Source: Haemonchus contortus
Taxonomy: Eukaryota > Nematoda > Chromadorea > Rhabditida > Trichostrongylidae
Length of the DNA stretch: 64,000 nt
Direction: 5' to 3'
Assembly (NCBI GenBank): GCA_000469685.2
Contig: LS997565.1
Span: forward strand, 16,117,235-16,181,234
The notes under the pieces were generated by a model. It did no database searches, was not told where the DNA came from, and saw only the letters and a list, made by a program, of their open reading frames with translations. Both the position numbers and the translations under genes were made by a program. Positions 14,069 through 25,005 of this stretch are shown in pieces (position 1 is the stretch's first letter; each line of letters starts with the position of its first letter).

Positions 14069-17000
14069 AGGCAGCTGTAAAATGTGAAAAAGGTTTCTGG
14101 ATTCTTCGCTAAAAAGTGTGGGGATGTAGGGGATTCACATAACTCTGCTTTGAAACAGATTCTCTTCGGATTTTTAGGATATGGAAGAGCTTTGATAAGT
14201 TGTTCCACTCGAAAAACGAGTACGAAATCCGTTGGAAGATCCGGGTAGTCTGAAAATGTTGGAGCTACTCCCAAAGTTAATAAAATTGGAAGTGACGCCG
14301 ATATGCGACCGATAATTTTGCATAAAAAGTAAATTCCAAATATTTCTTGGGTCAGGGCAACCATGCATATACTGCACTGCACAATTGGATTATCGAGCGA
14401 TTGTTGAGCTTCTAAGGAAAAATTATTTTCTATGCTTTTCTTTTCGATTTCCTATTTTCTAAAATAATAATATTATCTATTATGAAGACTTTTGTATGAA
14501 TAATGCCAATCAAGAAAGGCAGTTTAAAATCGAGAACCACTTCTGAAATAGATAGTGGAACAAATTTTGAGAGGGAAGATCGTAAAGTTGCGTATGAGGA
14601 TTCAGAAATAGAGATCCCATGCCGAAGACAATGGCTAAAGGGATTCCCGTACTTGCAGAACCTGGTACCGCCCCTGGCACTCGGGCATGAAACTCAAGAC
14701 GTCAGTGCACAAAGGGACTGAGAGAGAGAGGAGAAACTGATATCGGAGAGATGAGCTGTGAACTTGCATGAGGAAAGACAAACATAAACTTCTTTCTTTG
14801 TGTAAACAAAAAACTATTTTAATTTCTTCTGGAAACTCTGATAAGTGGTTTGTAGCAGTTTAGAAGCAATGCAAATTGCCATCTGGAAGCGAGATTGAGT
14901 ACAAAGATTAAGTCCTTTACCGATGCTTTTCCCAAAACAGAGCTAATTGTCACTTAGGGCAAAGAAGAGGGGTAAGCCTGGATCTCAAGCGAATTCGGTT
15001 GAGGGGTCGGCCATATGCCTCTTCTCTAGCTGTTCTCTCTGCCAGAGAAAATGAGTATGGGCCGAACTGTCCTAATTGGCGGGGAAAGTGGAGGCTGTAG
15101 CTTCCCCTGACAGGAAAATGCGAGAAAATAAGAAAATGGAAAATAGGGAATTGGCTTCGAGGCTTCTCAGGTACGAACGCTCTGCTCCACAACGGAGGAT
15201 TGACTGAAGCCGACGGAAATTGGAAATTTCACCTGCGTGACTGTTTGCAGATAGATCCAGGGCGGGCTTTTCTAATCGTAAAAAATAACCAAGAAAAAGG
15301 CCATTACAGATAAGTGGAGCCGTTTCATGGTTTTGTGTAACATGCCCTTTGTTTCGTGAAGAAAACGTTCATAAATGAGCCTGAGAGACTGAGACTGCAA
15401 CAAAAAAACGTCAAAGCTTTTTTGCAAAAGACAAGGCACAGAGGGGCTTAGCTGCTGGCTTGCTGCGGAGGAAGGTCTGTAGGCCTACGGGTGAGGACGG
15501 AGACGCTAAAAGTGCGGACGGAGGTCTACCAACAACACATGCGATCATGATCAACTGAGAGAAAAAAAAATTGCGAGGAGAGCCGTCCCTCAGTCGCCCT
15601 TTGGCTGCCCCCTTTGCATCTCCACCGAATCGCTCTTCATGATCGATCTTCTCGGGATTTTTATCACAAGGCACCTACCGGTGAACTTGAAATATTGGGT
15701 ACCTTTAAGAAGTTCATCACGATTTATCAGTTTCAGCTCAATTATCTTCTGGGTGGTAGCCCAGAAAGATTTGTCAGGGGCAGGGGAGAAGTAAACTTTG
15801 GACGTAATGATGCAATTTTTTACTCCTAACAATGAGCTCCTTTACCTAGGTAACAACTGCTACCGAGCAGGAACCAAGCCCTCATGTAGAAGGGTTGAAA
15901 AGGAAAGAGAGGGGAAAGAGGGAGGCGAGTTCGTTGTTCAAAAGCATCATTAGCTAGAAGGGTCCCATTGACACATTTCCAAGGTTTGGGCTTCCCATTT
16001 TGGGTAGTTCCACATGATTAGCAAAAGGAAATGATGAAATCGTAACTTCAATGTACTATTGTATAGTAGCACTATTAAGATTAAGAAATTACAAAACAAA
16101 GCGATGCTTGTGACTGAACGACCAAGCATTGTCTGCTGAGTCGTGTGAGCTGACGATAGGCGTATGTGAAAGTCAAACGACCCACGAGAGATCCTGAGAA
16201 GAAGGAGTGCGACAGGCGCTAGACGAATACCGTAATCCGTGAAAGTCAATCTAGGCGAAGTAGAGGAGACACGCTTGCGTAATTTACATTGGCACCCCTG
16301 GATGATACGCCAGACCCTAAAAGAAATTGCCATTGTGTGGATGCTTTAACTCTAGGGGCTTCGTTTATGCTCAGAGGCCTAACCTGAAGAGAAATTTATA
16401 CGTCACTACCTAAATGAACACAGGAAAAAAGAAAAATCCAGAAGGTTAGAAAATAATGAATTAAAAACTCTCTAAGTTAACCTCTCTATGCAGCAGAGCA
16501 GTTGGCGAATGAAAAAAAATGGAGAGCAGCACTTCAAGTTTGCCCGTTCTTTCTAAAACTCTCCATGCATTTGGGTTAATCGCTCAACCGGATTACAACA
16601 ATGTTGACATATTTGGGAGACCACCGTCGGCATTCCTCTTGGAAGGAGTTCAAATCGGAACCGGCAGATTATTATGATGCCCCTTGGAGATCTATTCGCA
16701 ATTTTTTGTCCCACAAGGGGTGTAGAGGGGGAAACCCATTGGAAGCAGCACTCAGATGATACTGAAAACCGCTGACTTTTTGGAAATTCGGCTCAAGATG
16801 CAGATGATGGCCAAACGTCAGGCTATTCTTCCCATATGAAAACCCATATAGGCACAGTAAACAAAACCGTGCGCCTAGGATTCTCCCACTTGCCACCAGA
16901 TAGATTTGGTAACGAACGAGTGTAACTCTCCGAAAAACCATCTACCCATCTACATATATACTCGGACATGAGCTCGATTAGGTGTCTTCCAGGGGACGGA

Positions 17001-17291
17001 TCAGCTAGCATGAATCTGAGCACGGGCTCACTGGAAACCAATCATGTGTCATAAGTGGAAGCTGACAGGATGGCCCATTTAGGAAAGAATGGCTATTACT
17101 AAGGTCTCATCACTACATCAGCAGCATCAGCATAAGTCGAGCCACTTCTGGAAATCTTCAAAGTGATACTGGAGTGATAACAACTCAAAAGTTCGTCTCT
17201 CTCGAGTCACTGTAGATCTTGGGTAATGAATCGCTAATAACTTCTTTGACAACACTTTCACTGCAAGACACACAGTTGCGTTGAGAGGGTG
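14069..17291. other. No supported gene
   Basis: AT-rich DNA. The longest open frame is 127 codons on the minus strand at 15950-16333; it shows no domain and no clear splice context. Confidence 0.35.
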
Positions 17292-17292
17292 T

Positions 17293-17685
17293 TCACCACC
17301 TGCATTGTTTACACCTCGTTGTGTATAGTGGATGTGTCACATACTGGTGAGAGAAATCTCCACTGGGAAGTATTGTCCGTGGAACTGCTGGCGATTTCGA
17401 CTGTAAAAGATAAGTCATGGCGGGCATCTGGTGTATGCCAGCGAACAGGCGCCGCGCGGCCACGACTGTTGCTGCTGCTGCTGGTGATGCCGACGGCCTG
17501 CCTATGGTGTCCATTCGAAAAGAGGCGATGGACGATCCTTCTGCGGCACATTGCAAGGAAAAAAGCGCCTGTTCAGGCCCGACTCTGCAAATCCTCATAC
17601 TGTGGCACTTGAACGATGAGTTATAGGAGTGTGGAAGGCGGCCGGCACGGCCGGAGACCAGCGGTGTTCGTCTTTGAAGATCCAC
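17293..17685 (-). other. CAG/AGC-rich open frame, possible low-complexity exon
   Basis: A 130-codon minus frame, GC-rich, includes a short run of CAG/CAA trinucleotides (plus strand 17468-17483) encoding Ala or Gln/Ser runs depending on frame. Overlapping frames are open on both strands. It resembles the Gln-rich part of the zinc-finger gene at 440-480, but no splice link can be shown. Confidence 0.15.
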
Positions 17686-17789
17686 AAAAACTCACTATTT
17701 CCATTGTTTATAGCTATGAAAAAGAGAAGTTCGTAGAGGTTGATGAAGTAGCTTCCCATGAAAAACCTCATCAACACCAACTTTATGGT

Positions 17790-19003
17790 TCGGCCAGTTA
17801 AAGCAGGGAATCAATGATTAGCTGAGGGTCTTGAAAGTGGTCTTCTTTGGTCCAACACTTTTCCTTGGAATTCAAGAAAAAGTTCCTTTTTCCTGCAGAA
17901 CTCCCTGACTCAGAACGGGCCCCTAGGAAGTTTGTATCACGCTAGGGAAACGAATCTAAAACCACCTTTCCGGTGCATCTAGATGCTTCAGACTCACGTA
18001 GCAGCTACAACTGTTTTTTTTTTAAGAGAATATTGTTGTGGGTGCAGTTGGTAGTGGGATGTCTGCTAGGCAGCTTACCATGCACGCACGACTCTGGCTT
18101 CTAATGAAAAGATAGACTCTCTGTTGCTGTACGGAATTCTGATTCGGTAGGTTACTTGGATGACAGTCATTGGTTTTTATAGCACATTGCAGATTTCGAT
18201 AGCATATTTCAAGGCTTTCTCACTGATTGTAAGCGAAATTTGGCAAAGATCTTAAAGTGTGCTATGAAAATGATATTAACACCTGACTACTAACTGAATG
18301 AGGACGGTCATTTTGCATTTATGCACTAGCAGCGGATAGCATTACAGTCAGAGTTGGACCGAGGCCCGTCATGGCTATGGATACCTGTTTCACACAAACT
18401 CCTGCCATGCTTCCGATTTCGCCATGAAGGTGAAGCACGAGCCTTGCCCCTAGAAACAGCCTATCGCCTAATCTATAAAAGCCGGGGTGAATGATTCGTG
18501 TTATACTTTGTAACCCAACAAATCACCGACGTCGTCGATGCCAGAGAAGCTTCCAAAAGATTATACATATCCGTTTCACATTCTGTACATCAGGATAATA
18601 CTACAATATTCGTTCAAGGCTAGGTCATCCAAGGCATTTTCGGAGCCTTCAAGTTCCTTTTCTTTCCGTTACCTCTAGAATAGTCGATATCTGACATAAA
18701 ACTTTGATGTAAAAATCTTTTCTAAAGGAAGATTTGAATGCATGAAAAGTAGTTCTTCCATCTAGAAGGCTCGTGGCTTGAAATTTTAGGAGTTAGAGGT
18801 TAGAGAGCCGCTTGCGAAGTGGCTGTAAGTGACTATTATAGGTTCGGTTACCACTTATTGAAAGAGTAGTTGCAAGAAATCAAACGTCAGAGGAAAACCG
18901 ATGAAATTCGCGAACTCACAACTGAGCTGACATGGTGTCTCAGATTTTTCATGCTATCCTACATAACCTCGTAAAAGACGTGGTCAGTGCATGTAAGGCG
19001 TAG
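17790..19003. other. No supported gene
   Basis: I see neither long open frames nor recognisable repeats in this interval. Confidence 0.35.
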
Positions 19004-19081
19004 TGCTTCCAGACACTCTGCACTACTGGTTGGTGAAAAAGGACGGAAAAAGGCTGCTCCTGTACGACTTTGTACAAGCAG
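19004..19081 (+). other. Short exon candidate
   Basis: Between a tag acceptor and a GCAG/gtatatt donor, one frame reads LPDTLHYWLVKKDGKRLLLY and continues DFVQA. The composition is protein-like and charged. The preceding 75 bases contain a second coding-like stretch (HAILHNLVKDVVSACK) in a different frame ending in a stop. The two may be parts of a broken gene or one short exon. The family is not recognised. Confidence 0.2.
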
Positions 19082-19469
19082 GTATATTGATTGATACCGA
19101 GGTGAGTTTTTGTGTTTGATGTCACGGCTAGTCATGAGCGATTACATTGCGTGCCTCTTAATCCATGCTCCGACGAACTTCCGGTACAGAGGTGAATGAC
19201 TTAGCGGTAGAGTTTGAGTCATGTGGATAGAGCGGTAGGTCGGTCGGTCGGTCAAACAGTAGTCACGTAGAGGAAGACGGAGCACAAACACAGGCGTGTT
19301 CGCGGGTAGATGGACGAGATGGGTGCTCACGCCTCACCCCACAGTCCGCTACCACGCACGGAAGCCACATGAAGCCGAAAAACGTCTGTGCAAACATCAG
19401 CAATTCGCTAAGAATGAGTCCACTTGCGAATAGGACAGACTGGGAAGAGATGGGGGAGACAAAGGCGGA

Positions 19470-19483
19470 GGGGGGGGGGGGGG
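19470..19483. repeat. Poly-G tract
   Basis: Fourteen consecutive G bases. Similar G runs occur at about 32236-32250, 46694-46704 and 53116-53130. Confidence 0.9.
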
Positions 19484-20059
19484 AAAGAAGCATTCGGATA
19501 CTGAAGTTTACTTTGAAGAAATTTTCAATTCTCAAGTGAAATAATGAGAACACCCTGAAACGATGTAAATTTTTGTTTTTTTCTTATTGGGTAAAATAAT
19601 TCGGTGAAAATAGGATATTTTCCAACTTTATTAATTTGATAATGACCTGTCCCCAGAGTAATATTAATTATTGAATGCCTGCAATGAATATTGGCAGTGA
19701 ACTCAGCTGAAGTACGTTCACTTCCCTTTGACTATCTCTGAGCAGCCACTCTACGGTCTCGTTCTTATGGTTCACCTCATTCCCTTTATGAGGAAGCGTT
19801 CTCTTTTCAGCAGATACTTGGGAGGGCGCAGTCTTTTTCACACTTTGAGGGAATATTCAAATGTGGTCACATCATTCATATAACATTTATTCATACTACA
19901 TTTGAAAATTTATTTATATTATTAGGTTGATACATATCATTTTCCTCACTTGATCCTCCCCCATTTCGTTTGCGTGGATGTTGGTAAACCGTCATTGTGT
20001 GTGCGTGAAGGGTGCATGCTACTCTTTCATCACACTGGCTATCCTCACCCGTCCTGCAT

Positions 20060-20240
20060 GTGCTGGTCCCAATGTAGCACAATTTTCACAAGTTCGACCC
20101 AGAGGATGGGATCAGAAAGGCACTCGACGACTTCTTTAACTCCCAGTCCCGTCGTTATGGGAGGACAGAATCGACAAGCTGCCTGAGCGTTGGCGTCGAG
20201 TAGTGGATGGTGATGGTGCACAGCTCTAGTCTTCAGGCTG
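20060..20240 (+). mobile_element. Mariner transposase C-terminal relic
   Basis: One frame near 20105 reads DGIRKALDDFF and another near 20170 reads KLPERWRRVVDGDG. These match the C-terminal signature of mariner transposases (an Asp-Phe-Phe block followed by a LPxRWxxVVDxxG block). The blocks are in different frames and a stop follows at once, so this is a decayed copy. Upstream catalytic blocks are not recognisable. Terminal repeats were not found. Confidence 0.6.
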
Positions 20241-20497
20241 GTTCGCTATTGAGATATTCGCAGAAAAAGTTCACAAAATACATGTGTCAACGTAATAGAA
20301 CCACTTTCTTCGGTCAGCGTTTCGAACTCGTCGTCATCGTTGTCGTTAGGGACCTTTTGAGGCTTCACCAGCGCTCACGTCCCACCCAAATATGCGAACA
20401 GGTGGCGAAAAAAAGAATCGTCAACATCAGGAACTTATCTTTTCTGGAACATTGCGTTCCTTCCTCTCGAAGCTTTCGTCATTAATTAATTTGTATG

Positions 20498-20526
20498 CAT
20501 AAATAAATAAATAAATAAATAATTAT
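20498..20526. repeat. (AAAT)n microsatellite
   Basis: Uninterrupted AAAT units, with a second T-rich imperfect ATTT tract at about 20816-20840 in the opposite sense. Confidence 0.85.
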
Positions 20527-20840
20527 TTAAGTAAATGGATAGGTAAATGAAGCCTAGTGAATTGTTAACGGCTGCAATGCTGTTTTTTATGGAAGTTGTC
20601 GGACATAATTATTATGCCCCTTCGACTCTGAACGTATACCGAGCTGATAGCCTCATCTCAGCAATAGATTGGTAGATTAGTGTGGAATACTTCTTCTTTT
20701 CTTGACTCACTTTCGGAAATGTAAACATCACTATACTACATGGACGACAAAAAAATAGAATTTGTGGACAGAACTTACCAGAAAATCTTAAGTGATCTCA
20801 ATTGAATGTGATAAATTTATTTATTTATTCATTTATTTAT

Positions 20841-21407
20841 AGCGTTGTGCATAAGGCAAACGCAAGAAAACGAGGGTGAAAAATCAAAACTGAAGTTACA
20901 GACAGATCCCATTGGCTAGTGCTCATTAAAACACAATTTCAACTAACTTAGGCGCTTGAAAAGTCGGAAGGCAGGAGACGTTATCGCTACTGTAGTTTTG
21001 AGAGTCGTGAATTCAGATAAACGATGGTTAGTTCTGTGCTCAGATGTAGGGACAAGAAAGGAGTGAGGTAGTCGCTATAATTCCATTTTCATTGATCATT
21101 TGCAAGACTCATAGGGGAATCAATGGCTTCCGTGGATCCATAAAGCAATGACCCCAAGTGTTTCTTCCAGAAATCTCAAAAAATGAAAGAGTTGCATAAT
21201 CTCTTTACTGCTTTACGTTGAGCTGCTCTACTCCAGATATTGAATCGAAGCCCAACGTCATCATTATTTTGGCTCTTTGACTTCAACGAAATCCGAAACA
21301 GAGTTTAGGGCTCGAGCGCATTACGGAAGTTTGGCTATGCCGTAATGATCGTTTACCGTTAAGAATCAAGAAACCAATATAAAAAAAGATAGGTAACTTT
21401 TTTTACT
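20841..21407. other. No supported gene
   Basis: AT-rich sequence without recognisable coding signature. Confidence 0.35.
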
Positions 21408-21596
21408 TTAACTCTTAGAAAGTCCTTCAGATGTCAAAGTCCTATCGCCAAATAGTTCAAGAACTTGGTCTTCTGTATCTGTGGCAGTGTTGACCCTTTC
21501 GTTCTCTTCTGCGATATGACACACGATTTTTCTTTGGACCTCACCTCCCATCACTAACTTTCCAAACGTCATCCAGCGGGGCTTTAGAACTGATTT
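21408..21596 (-). CDS. Terminal exon of an unrecognised protein
   Basis: A minus frame runs from a good acceptor (gcattacag at 21597-21605) to a stop at 21408 and encodes 62 residues. The product is charged, with stretches such as KPRWMTFGKLVMGGEVQRK and an acidic part with TATDTEDQVLELFGD. Its composition is typical of real coding sequence. I do not recognise the family, and upstream exons could not be joined with confidence. The 24.3-24.9 kb minus exons are possible partners. Confidence 0.4.
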   Translation of the reverse strand, partial: KSVLKPRWMTFGKLVMGGEVQRKIVCHIAEENERVNTATDTEDQVLELFGDRTLTSEGLSKS

Positions 21597-21639
21597 CTGT
21601 AATGCACTCAATGAGTGACGCTTCATTCCAGTCAAATAT

Positions 21640-24150
21640 TCTCCTACTAATGTTCTACTAACAGTTCAGACGTATCAAAAATGGTTCCGTTGATTCATCG
21701 GTGAGACCGTATTCTAATTCTGATCAAGACCTCCAATTCATTGCATACTAGATCTGCTCCTGCGCAGAATTAAGTTACTCCAACTCGGCAGTTTCAAAGC
21801 AAATATGATTCTTTTAAGGGCTTCGGCAACAACAGTTAAGTGTCAACAAAAGAGGCACGAATTACCTGTCGAAGGGATATGATTAGCTCTCGCAATGGAA
21901 CTAGTCAGTTTCAGGTCCAACACTATCCAAGTTTATTGGAGTGATTAGCTTCTTAAAATTGATCCCATTCGCAACTTTTCACGATTTGGTCCTCTAAACC
22001 AAGTGGATCATCAACCTTACCGACTGAATTGGATAAATTCAGCAACAATTAGGATAACATAGTCAATTATAGAGAAGCCCTTAACCAATTGACTAAAACT
22101 AAGCTTACATCAAGCAAAAAGCTATTATTCAATCACTAGAATTGAATTAACAGAAACTGTAACTTAGGGCTAGGCTTAGGATATAATCTAACAGTACAGC
22201 GAAGAGTTGACGCAATTATATGTAGTTGACGATTTCCTCAATGGACTAGACGAACCTGTTGGGGACAATTCAGGAATGACAGTATGAATGGGGATCGATC
22301 AAAGAGGAAAAGGTAAGGGGGGCAAACTTCAGGCCATTTTGCTATCTTTCTTGTTTAGCCATTTCTTATTGCTTGTCTGAACGCCTAATGTGGAAGAATA
22401 GCTGAATTCCAGACAAAACCCTCCCGAAGTAGTAGTCTATGTATTTATAAAAGCTCATCGGCTCAATGTGGGTGTCTTGGAATCCTGTCCTGGCTTATGG
22501 TCTGATATATGTAAATACTTCAAGTTCATCTTGGAATTCTTATTTCTATATCGATGATAAGTGGAGAGCTGGAGGAACTAAAGTGGAAGAAAACTAAGCA
22601 GTTTGTCTCGCTTGTCTGTAGGCCAAGGCAGGGCAATTATCGGAAGTTAAAGAGTAGTATACATATGAATGCAACTTAGCCAGTATTCCGATGCATCCTC
22701 TTTTTCATAGAAGTCATACTGTGCTCACTCGATTTCGATCTCTGAATCCAATTGGACATATGTGATCTCAGCTCAGAAGCAATCCATCCTCCAAAAAGCG
22801 AAAACTGGTAGACGTAGCTATATGAGACTATCTCACCTAACAAATCCTATAGTAGGCCTTAGCCTAATTTGTGGGCCTTTTATCTAGAAGAATCCAGCTA
22901 GTCGAGTTCTCCAGACCTTCGTTAAGCCCTCGTGTATTTCCTACCTAGTGGAACCTACAGATTTTCAAAGATGCTCAGCCACAGAATATCGCTATGGCTT
23001 ATGGGTCACAAGGCAGTCGTATAGTAGACGAGCTGCTGATGGGTGATTGCTGGTGTGTACTGCTTTACCATCAACCGAGACGATCAAAGGAGTGCTGGCG
23101 ACGAAATGCAAGCCCACACAAGAAGAAGAAGTATCAGAATTGAGCCTGAACCTAAGCCGTCATTGGTCTCTCTGACTAATTTTTGAGAACTAGTTCTACT
23201 TACACTGCTTTACACTAGGGGATATGGGCCACTGACTTTCCATTTGTGCCGTTAGCGAGATCGGATACTATTGGGCTTAACAAAGTCTTCCACTGCCATA
23301 AAAGTAGACTTTCGAGCAACGCACACTATATTGACCTTTGAAAAACTGCTGAAAGGCCAATCTTAACATGGGCACTATATGAGCCTTCCCGATGAACTAC
23401 TTGGCAAACAAAGTAATGCAGTTTACCAGACCAATATTGACTTTTCCCTTGAATAGCCCTAGTTCAGAGTTTACGCAATAAAAAGTGATTGACGATAATA
23501 GTATTACTGCTTGTAGCAGCTGTGTTGGAGCATCCCATCGGGATCAAACCATCTCTTCTCGAATTCCCTGGCACACCACACCTCTTCAAGATCGCTCTGG
23601 CTCCGTCGTCAAGTTACACAGCGCATCAGCTCGGTCTCCACGATAAACAATTCCGTGAGAGGATTTATCTACCACAGCAATGTAAAAGTGCGTGTGTCAC
23701 ACTCAACAGATACATTAACTGGTCAGGATTACTTGCTGGCTACGTTTCTGCTCATCAAAGACTTCTCACCTACTTAACTGTCAAGTGTTGTGCGATCTGT
23801 TGGTCTCCAGATTCGACCTCAGGTATCACTTCTGGCCATGTTCGGAGTGTGTTGAAAGCGCATCTGGCACTTGATGAGACGACGTGAGTGCTATCGCCAC
23901 ATGCGATTCGGTTATGAGTTTACGGCTACAGTAAGCCCCGTCTGTGGCGGCAGTCAGTGACCTCGCGCAGCTTTACGGCGAATGTGCACTAGGCGAAAAC
24001 AACCGCTACTCGAGCTGCTGCTGCTGCTGTCTGCATGCCAAAACTCCGTCGGAATATGTCACGAGAGTGAGAGGGACTTCACCTCAATTAGATTGGAAAT
24101 TAGTCAGAAGGGAATCGAAAGGATCTCGCTTGGGTTACTTGGCACACACT
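21640..24150. other. No supported gene; one plus open frame
   Basis: Mostly AT-rich. A 132-codon plus frame at 23489-23887 begins with a hydrophobic stretch but only from a non-ATG start, and it has no recognisable family. A CTG-type trinucleotide run lies at about 24012-24032. Confidence 0.3.
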
Positions 24151-24152
24151 AC

Positions 24153-24202
24153 TGTTGTCTGAGAAGTTCAGCTTTGCTGTTGTCTGAGAAGTTCAGCTTT
24201 GC
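24153..24202. repeat. Perfect 25-bp tandem duplication
   Basis: The unit starting TGTTGTCTGAGAAGTTCAGC occurs twice head to tail (24153-24177 and 24178-24202) without mismatch, which suggests a recent duplication. Confidence 0.9.
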
Positions 24203-24278
24203 ACATTAAAAGCCAGTTATAAAAGGAGAGGTTAAGATGTTTGTTCCGTGGGTAGTACGCTCCTTAGCCGTCCCACAT

Positions 24279-24960
24279 CTATTCCAGTACATCTAGAGCA
24301 AAAATCCATGTGAAGGTGATTCCTAAAAGGGTAAGCATCTCTTCATATGCTGTCCATAGGATGGCTACAGCTGAACGAAGATGCAATTCGTCACTTCGTA
24401 ACCATCTGAGTTTTCCGTTCTGGCCAAAAACAACTGCGACAGTCGATTGAACGTCCTGGTCCAAGAAACATAGCCAGTCCTCAAAGCCGAAAGTCATTGA
24501 GGGCGTGATAGTCACGGTGATATTTTCCTCATGAGTACCTTCTAAAACCCACTGATAAAGATTTCCTGTCGCTTCGTAATGACCGCACATATGAAATGGA
24601 AACTCTGCTTTACTTAGGGTCCGCTACATTAGAATACAGTTATGGAAACAGTCACTTCACAATAAGTTTCTGCTGTGTACCTCACTCAGATTGGTGGAAT
24701 GATCTGAAATAGTGAAAGAAGAAAGCATACGTGCTGCTGATGTGATCGTCCAGTCAAAAAGGTTCTCCTTACATACTTGACAAAGGACTTCGTGTTCCGT
24801 CGAATTCCAGAGATTGTTTCCTTCGGATGCCTTTCTGTCATGTTGGCTGAAATTGTCCGATATACATATGTTAGAACTCACCTGGTAGCTCCAGTTCCAC
24901 ATATGAAAAGGTTTTGGTATTTACCAAAAATCCTTTCTGAGGACGTTACTTCACTGCAAT
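24279..24960 (-). CDS. Unrecognised multi-exon protein, partial model
   Basis: Three minus-strand coding-like blocks. The first ends at a donor at 24882 (CCAG/gtgagt) and contains a run with SSERIFGKYQNLFICGTGA. The second, 24846-24777, is flanked by aatttcag and CAA/gtatgt; it agrees in phase with the first and encodes about 23 residues. The third is an open frame of up to 103 codons at 24590-24279 with WVLEGTHEENITVTITPS and later a hydrophobic, possibly membrane segment. The join of the second to the third is unresolved. Cys and potential N-glycosylation sites suggest an extracellular protein, but I do not recognise a family. Confidence 0.4.
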
Positions 24961-25005
24961 TGAGGTTGCCATAGCAGCGAGAAGAACGGGATAGAGTTCA
25001 CATGG

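Noticed and set aside
15950..16333. 127-codon minus open frame
   Set aside because: No recognisable motif and no acceptor or donor chain; composition is that of random AT-rich sequence.
23489..23887. 132-codon plus open frame with hydrophobic start as a secreted protein
   Set aside because: The apparent first residue is a TTG codon, not ATG, and nothing upstream supplies a start.
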